Origin: Alishewanella agri BL06
GTDB lineage: Bacteria > Pseudomonadota > Gammaproteobacteria > Enterobacterales > Alteromonadaceae
Length of the DNA: 64,000 nt
Reading direction: 5' to 3'
NCBI RefSeq assembly: GCF_000272005.1
Contig: NZ_AKKU01000009.1
Coordinates: forward strand, 71,335 to 135,334
Shown here: in pieces, positions 28,651 to 38,092 of the stretch
Layout of the letters: every line of letters begins with the position of its first letter
Numbering within the stretch: position 1 is the stretch's first letter
The notes under the pieces: generated by a model
The model's input: only the letters and a program-made list of their open reading frames with translations
Database searches by the model: none
What the model was told of the DNA's origin: nothing
Position numbers and translations under genes: made by a program

Positions 28651-29358
28651 TTAAAGTGTTAATAATCCTGCCATTAAGCCGAGCAAGCCACCAAAAACAC
28701 CACCCCATACTACTAACCAGCCTAAGTGCTGGCGAATCATGCGCTGAATAATGTCTTTTACCAGCTCCGGCGTCAGCTCGTGTAATCGCTGCTGCACGAT
28801 CTGTTCTATCTGCTGCTGTAACGCATCCAACTGTGAGCTGTTATGCAGCTGTTTTAACAGCAGCTGCTGAAAGTCGTCACTCGCGGCAATTTGTAGCAAG
28901 GCGCCACGTAATTTATCGGTAAAAGGTTGCTCTAACGGCTGTAACACGGCGCTGCCGCCAAACATCGCCAACATAGCACCGAGAGACGACTGCTCAACCG
29001 CTTTTTGCAGTGCCCGAAACGCTAAACTTAAATCAACCTCTGCTAACACCGGCTCGAAATCAAATGTCTGACGCTGCGGTTTTTGGCTGTCGATAAAACG
29101 CGCAATATTGGCCTGATTAAAAAACTCCGACATCACTAACTGCTGGATCCCCAGTCGGAATTCCGCAAAACGTGCTGGAATCACGCCAGAGCCATATAAC
29201 AACGGCACCCGCTCAAACAGCATATGAATAGCCAAAGTATTAGTAATAGCACCCGCCAGGGCAAACAGGCCGATATTAAGTAACAGTGGCTCAGCCAGAG
29301 CCCAACCTGATATCGTCAGCAATAACGCGATAACATTGGTCAATACATTTTTATTCAC
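28651..29358 (-). CDS. DUF445 family membrane protein
   Basis: About 235 residues. The conserved DUF445 core is at the N-terminus: two hydrophobic segments, then GAITNTLAIHMLFERVP and PARFAEFRLGIQQLV. A helical region predicted to be cytoplasmic or periplasmic follows, and a C-terminal membrane helix (WLVVWGGVFGGLLGLMAGLL) ends the protein. The role of the family is unknown. I chose the GTG at 29358: AGGAG precedes it by 6 nt and it gives a protein starting directly before the first membrane segment; the earlier ATG at 29454 adds a polar extension without a ribosome site. Divergent from the RpiR regulator gene. Confidence 0.85.
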   Translation of the reverse strand: MNKNVLTNVIALLLTISGWALAEPLLLNIGLFALAGAITNTLAIHMLFERVPLLYGSGVIPARFAEFRLGIQQLVMSEFFNQANIARFIDSQKPQRQTFDFEPVLAEVDLSLAFRALQKAVEQSSLGAMLAMFGGSAVLQPLEQPFTDKLRGALLQIAASDDFQQLLLKQLHNSSQLDALQQQIEQIVQQRLHELTPELVKDIIQRMIRQHLGWLVVWGGVFGGLLGLMAGLLTL

Positions 29359-29523
29359 CGCAAACTCCTGTGGTCGAATATCTTTCAAATATTTAGCGGG
29401 CGCTGATTTTAATCTGCTACCCGGCAGTCGGCAATCTGCTACCACAATTAACACGTAACAGCAGACAAAGGCTGGTTTTTTTGTAAAAAATCCACCTATA
29501 CTGAACCAAAAAAGGATCTGAAG

Positions 29524-30375
29524 ATGGCTGTATTACAAAAAATCGCGCTACTACAAGGAAAGTTACGTCAGGCTGAGCAAGCCATCGCCGACTATGTCAT
29601 GGCACATAGCCAACAGATCCGCCAACTATCGTCGCAAGAATTAGCCCAGGCTGTCGGCGTCAGTCAGGCGACCGTTGTTCGTTTTACGCAGAAACTGGGC
29701 TACAAAGGCTACCCGGATTTTAAATTTGCAATAAGCGATCATTTACACCAGCAAAGTACTCCCAACGTACAGCGATTGCATGGTGATATCGCGCTGAACG
29801 ACAGCTTTGCAGAAGTGGCGCGTAAACTCTTAACCGGCAAAATTGAAGTGCTGACCAATACCCTGAGTGCCAATGACCAAAGCAGCCTGGAGCAGGCCTG
29901 CCAGCTATTAAATACCGCACGACGCATTATGTTAACCGGCAAAGGTGCGTCCTTTTTGGTCGCTCAGGATTTTTGTCTGAAACTGCGCAAACTTGGTCTG
30001 CAAGCCATTGCCGAAAGTGATAACCATATCCAGCTGGCCGATTTAGCCCACTATACCGGCAAAGATTTGCTGGTGGTGATCAGCGAATCCGGTGAGACCA
30101 ACGAAATGATTGTGGTCAGTCAATATGCGAGAAGCCGGCACATTCCGCTGCTGAGTTTAACCGGTTTTGCCCCCAATACCGTGGCCAAACTCTCCGATCT
30201 GAATTTAAAAACCGTTGCCAATGAAAATGCCGCCCGCTTGTCGTCAATTTTGTCACGCAACGCCCAGGAGCTGGTGATTGATTTGCTGTTTATTATGCTA
30301 ACGCAAAGCTCTGCCAAAGGCCGCAAGATGGTCGAAGCCTCGAATCAGGCCGTGTCTGAGTACCGCAAGCGCTAG
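29524..30375 (+). CDS. RpiR/MurR-family transcriptional regulator
   Basis: A 283-residue regulator with an N-terminal HTH of the RpiR type (LSSQELAQAVGVSQATVVRFTQKLGYKGYPDFK, about 35-68) and a C-terminal SIS domain (about 110-250; motifs MLTGKGASFLVAQD and VVISESGETNEM) that binds a phosphosugar. Family members include MurR, HexR and RpiR; the sequence does not look like HexR of Shewanella. No sugar kinase, isomerase or transporter gene is next to it, so the target operon must be elsewhere. AAGGA precedes the ATG. Confidence 0.9.
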   Translation: MAVLQKIALLQGKLRQAEQAIADYVMAHSQQIRQLSSQELAQAVGVSQATVVRFTQKLGYKGYPDFKFAISDHLHQQSTPNVQRLHGDIALNDSFAEVARKLLTGKIEVLTNTLSANDQSSLEQACQLLNTARRIMLTGKGASFLVAQDFCLKLRKLGLQAIAESDNHIQLADLAHYTGKDLLVVISESGETNEMIVVSQYARSRHIPLLSLTGFAPNTVAKLSDLNLKTVANENAARLSSILSRNAQELVIDLLFIMLTQSSAKGRKMVEASNQAVSEYRKR

Positions 30376-30507
30376 GACACGCTCTGCCTTGTATAAAGGC
30401 CAGCCAAGCAGCTGCAAAAACAAGCAGCAAATGTCAACACGCCCTAGCAGTCAGCACTATATCTGAGTAAACTACTCAACTATTTATCACTGCCGATTAG
30501 CACGCTT

Positions 30508-31956
30508 ATGACAAGGTTTCAGGTCGAACACAGTTACCGCACTCTGCCAGGCGCCTGCTACGCCGATTGCGCACCAACACCGGTGCGCTCGCCCGCCTAT
30601 CTCGCTTTTAACCAGCCGCTAGCCGAGCAACTGCAATTGCCCGCGGACTATCAGGCTACTTCAGCCGGGCTTGGCTTATTCAGTGGTAACGACTTACCGG
30701 TTTGGACTGCCCCGCTCGCCCAGGCCTATGCCGGACATCAGTTTGCCAACTATGTGCCCCGGCTTGGCGATGGCCGCGCAATCTTACTGGCGGAAGTGCG
30801 GGATCAAAACGGTCAGCTTTTTGATCTGCAACTCAAAGGCGCCGGGCGCACCCCTTTCTCCCGCGGTGGTGATGGCCGGGCGCCATTGGGTCCGGTGTTA
30901 CGTGAATACCTGGTAAGCGAAGCGATGCACGCACTCGGCGTCCCGACTACCCGTGCGCTGGCTGCGGTCAGTAGCGGTGAGCTGGTATTTCGCGATGAAA
31001 CCCTACCCGGCGCGATTTTAACACGGGTCGCCAGCAGTCATTTACGCATTGGTAGCCTGCAATATGCTGCCAGTCAGCCCGATCCGGCGGTGTTACCAGC
31101 ACTGGCAGATTATGTGATTAACCGCCACTACCCCAACCTTTGGCAGCAGGCTAATCCCTATCTGGCATTGCTGGATACCATTAGCCAGCGCCAGGCCGAG
31201 CTGGTCGCACAGTGGATGAGCCTGGGTTTTATTCATGGCGTGATGAATACCGATAATATGAGCTTGAGCGGCGAGACCATTGACTATGGCCCCTGTGCTT
31301 TTATGGAAGCCTATAACCCGCGCCAGGTATACAGTTACATCGATCAGCAGGGGCGCTATGCCTATCAGAACCAAGCCGCTGTCGCACAGTGGAATCTGGC
31401 GCGACTGGCTGAAGCTTTATTGCCACTGCTGGATCAACATCAACAAACGGCCATTGAGCTGGCAATGGCCGTGCTTAATCAATTTCCTGCGCATTATCAA
31501 AGCGCTTACCAACAGCGCTTTTCCGCCAAATTAGGTATTAGCAATAGTACAGAGCAGGATGCGGCACTGATTACTGACTTCCTAAATTTACTCGCGGCCC
31601 GGCAGGCCGACTTTACGCTGAGTTTCCGCGATCTGCTAACGCCGGGTACGCCTTATTTGCAGCAGCAACTGGATGCCGAAGACTACCAGATCTGGTTCCG
31701 TCGCTGGCAGCAACGTCTGGAACAACAACAGCAAGCGCCAGAGCGAGTAATGGCTAATGCCAATCCGGTTTTTACGCCGCGCAATCATCTGATCCAGCAA
31801 GTGATTGATCAGGTGAGTCAGGATGGCGATTTAAGCTTATTTAATCAGCTTAATCAGCTATGGCAAAGCCCCTATCAGGATAACGCGGCTGCCGGGGCCT
31901 TTAGTCAGCCAGCCACTGCCGAACAGCGGGTATGCCAGACCTTTTGTGGTACCTAA
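30508..31956 (+). CDS. selO: Protein adenylyltransferase SelO (YdiU)
   Basis: A 482-residue pseudokinase-fold enzyme that transfers AMP to Ser/Thr/Tyr of target proteins and links to redox stress. The characteristic segments are present: YAGHQFANYVPRLGDGRA, the block around FSRGGDGRAPLGPVLREY, and IHGVMNTDNMS. The C-terminus ends FCGT with an ordinary Cys codon, as in many bacteria, instead of selenocysteine. Full length (E. coli 478). No clear ribosome site before the ATG. It stands alone, with the opposing permease gene 70 bp downstream. Confidence 0.95.
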   Translation: MTRFQVEHSYRTLPGACYADCAPTPVRSPAYLAFNQPLAEQLQLPADYQATSAGLGLFSGNDLPVWTAPLAQAYAGHQFANYVPRLGDGRAILLAEVRDQNGQLFDLQLKGAGRTPFSRGGDGRAPLGPVLREYLVSEAMHALGVPTTRALAAVSSGELVFRDETLPGAILTRVASSHLRIGSLQYAASQPDPAVLPALADYVINRHYPNLWQQANPYLALLDTISQRQAELVAQWMSLGFIHGVMNTDNMSLSGETIDYGPCAFMEAYNPRQVYSYIDQQGRYAYQNQAAVAQWNLARLAEALLPLLDQHQQTAIELAMAVLNQFPAHYQSAYQQRFSAKLGISNSTEQDAALITDFLNLLAARQADFTLSFRDLLTPGTPYLQQQLDAEDYQIWFRRWQQRLEQQQQAPERVMANANPVFTPRNHLIQQVIDQVSQDGDLSLFNQLNQLWQSPYQDNAAAGAFSQPATAEQRVCQTFCGT

Positions 31957-32026
31957 GCTGCCATCCTTTGCCGTCATACGTTAGTCTTTATCTTGTCATC
32001 GGCATGCTACAGCCAGCACAGACCGG

Positions 32027-32950
32027 CTACAGCACCCAGCTTTGATACAGCGGAATCCCTACCAGAATATTAAACGGAAAGGTCAGTCCCAGCGCCGCCA
32101 GCATCGATAACCCGATATCGGCTTGCGGGATGGCCGCTCTAATCGCTGCCGGCGCGGCAATATAGGAGGCGCTGGCCATTAAGGTGGCGAAGACCAGGGC
32201 ACTGCCCGCTGGCATGCCAATCACGCCGGAGATCACTAATCCGATACTGGCCAGAATCACCGGCATCCCCAGAGCAAATAGCATCAGGCGCCAGTGCTTC
32301 CAGGGCAACGGATTACATACCCGGGCAGTACAAAGCCCCATCTCCAGTAAAAACAACGCCAGCATGGTTTTAAAGCCACCCAGCAGCACCGGCGTGATTT
32401 CCGACAAGCCGGTATTGCCATAAAACATGCCAATTAACATACCACCCAGTAATAACAACACGCCGCGACTGGTCAGGGCTTCATGTAAAATCGCCAGGCC
32501 GTTAGCTTTACTGCCGTTGATATAGCGATACAGCCATAACATCACGACGATAGCCGGCAACTCTAACAGTACCAGATACAAGGTAGTTTGCGCCGATAAT
32601 TCCAGATTATTCGCCATCGCCACTGCTAATACCACGGCAAAGGTACCGGCGCTGACCGAGCCATAGTGTGCCGCGATACTGGCCGAGTTGGCACTGTCCA
32701 GTTTGACCAGTTTACGCAGCAACGGATAAAGCAGCAGCGGGATCAAAGCGCCACAAAAGACAATCAGTGATAACTCCGGCAACAACGGTAACAGCGGCAC
32801 GCCATGTAAGGCCATGCCCCCTTTTAAGCCAATGACCAGCATCAACAAGATGGACAGGATTTCATATATCGACACCGGTACCTTTAAATCGGACTTTACC
32901 AGCCCGGCAATCAGTCCCAAGGCAAAAAACGCTATCACGACATCTGGCAT
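32027..32950 (-). CDS. SbtA-type sodium-dependent permease
   Basis: A 307-residue membrane protein with about ten membrane segments, of the family of cyanobacterial SbtA (sodium-dependent bicarbonate transporters, formerly DUF897). Typical parts are GLIAGLVKSDLKVP and YEILSILLMLVIGLKGG at the N-terminus, and SASYIAAPAAIRAAIP near the end. Whether bacteria without carboxysomes use it for bicarbonate is not established. The ATG at 32950 has AGGGGA 6 nt before it; an upstream extension is possible but has no ribosome site. No SbtB-like PII gene is adjacent. A divergent LysR regulator gene starts 105 bp away. Confidence 0.85.
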   Translation of the reverse strand: MPDVVIAFFALGLIAGLVKSDLKVPVSIYEILSILLMLVIGLKGGMALHGVPLLPLLPELSLIVFCGALIPLLLYPLLRKLVKLDSANSASIAAHYGSVSAGTFAVVLAVAMANNLELSAQTTLYLVLLELPAIVVMLWLYRYINGSKANGLAILHEALTSRGVLLLLGGMLIGMFYGNTGLSEITPVLLGGFKTMLALFLLEMGLCTARVCNPLPWKHWRLMLFALGMPVILASIGLVISGVIGMPAGSALVFATLMASASYIAAPAAIRAAIPQADIGLSMLAALGLTFPFNILVGIPLYQSWVL

Positions 32951-33055
32951 TAAGTTTCCCCTGTAATCGTTATTATCGAATGCGGCGGCGATCTTGCCTG
33001 CCAACGGACTTTTATGCTAATTAATAATCACGCAATTTAGTATAGACAATTATCT

Positions 33056-33982
33056 ATGGATGCCCGTCAACTTAGCTTTCGCCTACTGCAGGTATTTCGG
33101 CAGGTTGCCCAAAGCGGCAATATCACCGCCGCGTCACGGCTGTTACACCTTACTCAGCCTACCGTGTCATTACAGCTTAAAAAACTTAGTGAAATCATTG
33201 GCGAACCCTTATTCGACTATCAGCAGCAAAAGTTACAACTGACCGCCGCCGGCGAGTTGTTGTATCAGGCGGTGCTGGATATTGATGAACGGATATCAGA
33301 ATTTAATCTGCAATTACATCAGCAACGCAGCGGCAGCGCTGGCTCACTCTCACTGGCAGTGGTCAATACCGCACAATACCTGTTACCGCAGCTGCTGGCC
33401 GACTTTGCTAATCAGTATCCGCAGGTGGTGATTAATCTGCATATTGGTAACCGGGCACATATTCTCAGCCGCTTCGAACAGCAACAGGATCACCTGTATT
33501 TATTTAGTCACCCACCGCGCGGCGAGTATGTGCAGGCGACACCGGTAGTGAAAAATCCGCTCTACCTGGTTGCCCCCAAGGGACATTGGGCCAGCAAACA
33601 ACCACAACTTAATTTTAGCCAATTATCGGCTGAGCGTTTCTTATTACGTGAACCGGGATCCGCCACCCGGATGACCTTTGACAGCTGGCTTAGTAGTCAG
33701 GCCACCGAGTTAAAGCAGAGTATGCAAATGGAGTCTAACGAGGCGATAAGGCTAAGTGTGAATGCCGGTTTAGGTTTAGCCTTGCTGTCAGCCCATACCT
33801 TGCAGGGACAACAACATTTATTGTCAGTGTTACAGGTAAAAGGCTTTCCGCTCAGCAGTCACTGGTATCTGGTACAGCATGCCAATAAACGATTACCGCA
33901 GGCGGCAGCCAGGCTGAGCGCTTTTATTAGTCAGCAACTGGCGGGTTGGCAGGATCCGTTGGCGCAAGCACCATCGTCGTAA
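33056..33982 (+). CDS. LysR-family transcriptional regulator
   Basis: A 308-residue LysR regulator with a winged helix at the N-terminus (QVAQSGNITAASRLLHLTQPTVSLQLKKL) and a co-inducer domain from about residue 90. The divergent orientation to the SbtA-type permease gene is the classic LysR arrangement, so the permease is the likely target; CbbR/CmpR-type LysR proteins control such transporters elsewhere. There is no ribosome site, and TATAGA lies only 9 bp before the ATG, so the mRNA may be almost leaderless. The last 56 bp overlap the end of the converging GGDEF/EAL gene. Confidence 0.92.
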   Translation: MDARQLSFRLLQVFRQVAQSGNITAASRLLHLTQPTVSLQLKKLSEIIGEPLFDYQQQKLQLTAAGELLYQAVLDIDERISEFNLQLHQQRSGSAGSLSLAVVNTAQYLLPQLLADFANQYPQVVINLHIGNRAHILSRFEQQQDHLYLFSHPPRGEYVQATPVVKNPLYLVAPKGHWASKQPQLNFSQLSAERFLLREPGSATRMTFDSWLSSQATELKQSMQMESNEAIRLSVNAGLGLALLSAHTLQGQQHLLSVLQVKGFPLSSHWYLVQHANKRLPQAAARLSAFISQQLAGWQDPLAQAPSS

Positions 33983-36284
33983 AAAAGCGTTGATTATCGG
34001 TAGCAAATTGCTGCAGCCAAAGACTAAAATCGGCTGCCGCTAACGGCTTAGCAAAATAGTAGCCCTGCACCTGTTGGCAACCCGCCGCCAGTACCCGCGA
34101 CAAACCAGCCTGATTTTCCAGGCCTTCAGCGGTGACGCTTAATCCCAGCCCCATCGCCAGCTGCGCCGTCGCTTGCACAATCAGGGCATCTTGGGTGTTA
34201 TGTTCGATATCTTTAATAAAGGCTCGGTCAATCTTCAATTCATGCACTGGTAGATTTTTCAGATAGGCCAAGGATGACTGCCCGGTGCCAAAATCGTCAA
34301 TCGCCAATTTGATACCGGCAGCTTTCAGTTGTTGTAAATTGGCAACAACTTTACCGGTATCCTGCATGACAGCACTTTCCGTGACCTCCAGCGTCAGTGC
34401 CGTAACGCTCACACCGGCTTCTGCCAGCCAACCGAGGATCCTGCCGGGTAAGCTATCATCTAACAAATCCGCTGCGGACAAGTTTACCGCCACCGCCAAT
34501 TGCGGATGTTGCTGTTGCCAGCTGGCTAACTGGCCAATCACGGCTTTTAACATCCAGTGCGAGATCATACTGATATTACCCGAGCGCTCCGCCAATAGAA
34601 TAAACTCCATCGGTGAAATAAAACCCAGCTGTGGATGCTGCCAGCGGATCAACGCTTCGGCCGCCACACAACGCTGTTGCTGAATATCAACCTTAGGCTG
34701 AAATACCACACTAAACTGCCCGCTTTTCAGCGCCAGCGGCAGATCACGGATAATGGTCAGTTCGCGTTGATGACTCTCATCCTGACCGCTTTGGTAGTAC
34801 ATCAGGCTCAGGCCCCGGGCACGGGCGTTATTCAGCGCGATATCAAGCCGGCGTAGTAACATATTGACGTCAGAGGCGCCCTGCTGACAAGGATATGCCC
34901 CCGCCAACAGACTCAGTTGAATGCTGGAGCCGGCCAGATCAAAGGGTGTGCTTAATTGCTGTAGTAGATGTTGCAGTGTGTTCTCTGCTACCGGCTGTGC
35001 CAACACCACTAAAAACTCATCCGCGCCGAGGCGGGCACATAAGCGGGCATCAGCCTGCAGTGCCAAACGCCCTGCCAGCTGCTGCAGTAACAGATCGCCA
35101 TTACTAAAACCGAAGCTGTCGTTTATAAAGCGGAACTTGGCAATATTCAGCTGCAATAGCAGCGTATCCTCTCCCGCCAACAGCGCCGGTAAATGTTTGT
35201 CAACGGCCAAGCGATTCGGCAGATTGGTTAACGTATCGCATTCTGCTTGCTGTTGTAGTTGCCGTTCCCGCTGCAGAATTGCTGAACGCATATGAGTTAG
35301 CGTATTGGCCAATAGACTGACTTCAGCTAAGGCGACCGCGGGTGGCGCGACCTGCTGGCCACGGCCGATGGCACGGGCGAAATCTACCAGCTTAGCCAAG
35401 GGCCGGGTAACGCTGCGGGTGTAAAAAAAGGCCACCACCAGCGCTAACGCCAAACCCAGACTAAAAATTTGCAGTAGTTGCTGACGTAACTGTTGGTAAT
35501 TCGCCAACCAGCGCTCATTTGGTAAATGCAGAAACGCCCACAGATGCTGCTGCGGACTCAGCGTAAAGGCCTGCGAAATATGATGAAGTGGTTCGTCCAG
35601 CAACATTAACTCTTCGCTTACCATTAATTGTTGCATGCTGAGCTGCAACTGCTGCTGTGCTGCGGGATTTAAGGTAGACGTAAGCAACTGCCGCTGTTGC
35701 GGCGCCAGGCGGGCAAAGCTGACATCTAACCCAGTGATCTCGCGGATTTGACTGGCCAGGGCCTCGTCGACACTAAAACCCATGCCAACCCAGGCAATAA
35801 GATGTGGCGCCCTGACCGGCACCAGCACAATTTGATAAGCTTGTTCACCAATACTCAGAATACTGGCCTGCGACTCTTGCTGCTGCCGTGCTTGCTGCAA
35901 CAAATCAGTCAGTAAGTTGCTATCTTGCATCGGTGCAGTAGTAGCAAGCAGTTGGCCATCTGCAGCAAATAACAATGCCAGGCTGGCGTTAATACGGGCA
36001 CCGTGATTCTCAAGCACACTGTTAATGGTTTCAGCTTCGGCGGTAGCAACCGCCTGGCGAAAACCAAAGTCAGCAGCCAATAAGCGCACACTATCGGTTA
36101 ACTGGTTGCTACGCACCTGCAAAGTTTGCCGGAACACCTTGGTGGCAACCTGTAACAGTTGCCGTGCCTGTTGCTCACTGTCATTACGCATAGTAGTCAG
36201 GGTGGCGTAACCGGTAACCAGCGCCAGCAACACCAACAGCCCCAACAGTAACAGCGTCAGTTGACTGCGTAATGAACGAAACAT
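33927..36284 (-). CDS. Membrane-bound GGDEF/EAL cyclic-di-GMP protein
   Basis: A 785-residue signalling protein. Two membrane helices (about 10-30 and 275-297) enclose a periplasmic sensor; a HAMP linker (SVTRPLAKLVDFARAIGRG) follows, then GGDEF (about 345-500) and EAL (about 515-770). The diguanylate cyclase motif reads GADEF, so cyclase activity is uncertain. The phosphodiesterase motifs look intact: EALIRWQHP, NLSAADLLD, EVTES and DDFGTGQSSLAYLKNLP. It is most likely a c-di-GMP phosphodiesterase tuned by a periplasmic signal. AAGGAG precedes the ATG at 36284. Only 21 bp separate it from the chemoreceptor gene upstream, so the two may share a transcript. Confidence 0.93.
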   Translation of the reverse strand: MFRSLRSQLTLLLLGLLVLLALVTGYATLTTMRNDSEQQARQLLQVATKVFRQTLQVRSNQLTDSVRLLAADFGFRQAVATAEAETINSVLENHGARINASLALLFAADGQLLATTAPMQDSNLLTDLLQQARQQQESQASILSIGEQAYQIVLVPVRAPHLIAWVGMGFSVDEALASQIREITGLDVSFARLAPQQRQLLTSTLNPAAQQQLQLSMQQLMVSEELMLLDEPLHHISQAFTLSPQQHLWAFLHLPNERWLANYQQLRQQLLQIFSLGLALALVVAFFYTRSVTRPLAKLVDFARAIGRGQQVAPPAVALAEVSLLANTLTHMRSAILQRERQLQQQAECDTLTNLPNRLAVDKHLPALLAGEDTLLLQLNIAKFRFINDSFGFSNGDLLLQQLAGRLALQADARLCARLGADEFLVVLAQPVAENTLQHLLQQLSTPFDLAGSSIQLSLLAGAYPCQQGASDVNMLLRRLDIALNNARARGLSLMYYQSGQDESHQRELTIIRDLPLALKSGQFSVVFQPKVDIQQQRCVAAEALIRWQHPQLGFISPMEFILLAERSGNISMISHWMLKAVIGQLASWQQQHPQLAVAVNLSAADLLDDSLPGRILGWLAEAGVSVTALTLEVTESAVMQDTGKVVANLQQLKAAGIKLAIDDFGTGQSSLAYLKNLPVHELKIDRAFIKDIEHNTQDALIVQATAQLAMGLGLSVTAEGLENQAGLSRVLAAGCQQVQGYYFAKPLAAADFSLWLQQFATDNQRFFTTMVLAPTDPANPPVAD

Positions 36285-36305
36285 CAAACTCCTTAGTCGC
36301 CCGGT

Positions 36306-37853
36306 TTAGCGTTTAAAGCGATGCACCAGATCAGCCAGATCGTCAGACACGCTCTTTAACTGTTCCAGCGTATGTGAGGCCTCATTCGCCGCACTAGTGC
36401 TGTGTCCTGCTAACGTAGAAATACTTACCACCTGCCGGTTAATATCATCCGCCACGTGCGCCTGTTGCTCCACTGCCGCCGCCATCTGGGTCGACATATG
36501 GGCAATTTCAGTGACCGCACCATTAATTCCCGTTAACATCTCACCGCTTTCTACCACTTTTTGCAAGCCATTTTCTGCATCCTGGGCGCCCAAGCGGGCA
36601 ACCTGGACTGCATTATTCGCTCGTGCGGTTAATTCACTGACAATACTATAAATTTCTTTTGTCGACTGCTGGGTACGTAACGCCAGATTACGCACCTCTT
36701 CAGCAACAACCGCAAAGCCACGGCCTTGCTCGCCGGCGCGCGCAGCTTCAATGGCAGCATTTAGTGCCAACAAATTGGTTTGATCAGCAATTTGTTCGAT
36801 AAATTGTGCGGCTTTAGCGATCCTCTCGGTTTGCTCCGCCACTTCAGTCACTGACTGGCCAATACTGCTCACGGTGTCGCGTAATTTTTCAATCGAATGA
36901 CGGGTAATCCCGGCAATTTCGTTACCCCGCGCCGATAACTGGTTTGCTTTATCAGCTTGCGCTGCGGTATCCGTAACATGATGCGCCACCTCGGCAATGG
37001 TCGTGGTCATCTGGTTCATTGCGGTGGCAACCTGCATGGTTTCGGCCTGCTGGCGATCAATCTCGTTATTAGCTTCGCGGGTAAGCTGTAAGCCCCGTTC
37101 AGAGTCCCGCGCCACAGAACCTGCAGCGTTCTCAATTCGGGTTAGCATAGCTCTTAAATGCGCCCGTTCACTCAGCACACTGACCTTTAAGCGGCCATTG
37201 CTTAAACTGTCGTCAGTATAACTGGCAACTGCTAGCGGATCCTGAAACGCACCCGGCATTAACAATTCTAAATCGGCAAATAATTTACGCCGCCGCAACT
37301 GATAATACGCAACCAACGCCAGTAAGCCGGCGATCAACACCCATTGCGTCACGGCCAGACTCGCCATCATCAGGCTTAACAGCAGCAGTAACAAGGTCAC
37401 ACTGGCAATCAACACCGTAGGTTGTGGCATTTTGCGGCTGGCTTTACCGGCATTAATTTGCTGGTACAGCTTTTCGGCACGGGCGACATCCTGCTCATTT
37501 GGCACACAACGCACCGACTCATAGCCAATAACTTTACCTTTTTCACTAATCGGCATTACATAGGCATCGACCCAATAATAATCGCCATTCTTGCAGCGGT
37601 TTTTTACCAACCCCATCCAGTTTTGCCCCTGCTTTAAATAGCGCCACATAGTTTCATAGGCTGCTGGCGGCATATCCGGATGGCGCACAATATTATGGGG
37701 CTGGCCAATCAGCTCCTCTCGGCTAAAGCCACTCACCGCAACAAAGGCGTCATTGCAATCGGTAATAATGCCGCGGGTGTCGGTCACAGAAATCAGGCGC
37801 TGTTCAGCTGCGAAGGTGCGACGAATGGAAGTAACAGGTAAATTTTTACGCAT
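36306..37853 (-). CDS. PAS-domain methyl-accepting chemotaxis protein (Aer-like)
   Basis: A 515-residue chemoreceptor. The N-terminal PAS domain (about 15-115; [40 protein letters not shown]) resembles Aer, which senses redox through FAD. A hydrophobic hairpin at about 148-185 anchors the protein in the inner membrane. The rest is a long signalling coiled coil with the conserved tip ([46 protein letters not shown]), which contacts CheA and CheW. No periplasmic ligand domain. It ends 21 bp before the GGDEF/EAL gene; both affect motility decisions, so joint expression would make sense. Confidence 0.93.
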   Translation of the reverse strand: MRKNLPVTSIRRTFAAEQRLISVTDTRGIITDCNDAFVAVSGFSREELIGQPHNIVRHPDMPPAAYETMWRYLKQGQNWMGLVKNRCKNGDYYWVDAYVMPISEKGKVIGYESVRCVPNEQDVARAEKLYQQINAGKASRKMPQPTVLIASVTLLLLLLSLMMASLAVTQWVLIAGLLALVAYYQLRRRKLFADLELLMPGAFQDPLAVASYTDDSLSNGRLKVSVLSERAHLRAMLTRIENAAGSVARDSERGLQLTREANNEIDRQQAETMQVATAMNQMTTTIAEVAHHVTDTAAQADKANQLSARGNEIAGITRHSIEKLRDTVSSIGQSVTEVAEQTERIAKAAQFIEQIADQTNLLALNAAIEAARAGEQGRGFAVVAEEVRNLALRTQQSTKEIYSIVSELTARANNAVQVARLGAQDAENGLQKVVESGEMLTGINGAVTEIAHMSTQMAAAVEQQAHVADDINRQVVSISTLAGHSTSAANEASHTLEQLKSVSDDLADLVHRFKR

Positions 37854-38092
37854 AACAAACTCAGGGTATTCTTATTTAGCAAAACGCTAAGTATAAGTGG
37901 TAGCTCGCACTTTACCACTTTGTGAGTAGCTCGGCCATCCGCCACAGCGCAATTAACCGGTACTGGTCGCAGTTTGGTCAGGGTATCTTCAACATGGCAT
38001 GTGCTGGCTGTACGGCTTGGGGCCTGATAAGGTATGATGCAGCTTGTAATGTATTGACAGCTAAGCGGCTGAATTCCCAATCAGGACCTGTA

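Noticed and set aside
37922-38092. 57-residue N-terminal extension of ExoI
   Set aside because: ExoI homologues begin near MNQAPSFYFYDFE, and AGGA stands correctly before the ATG at 38093.
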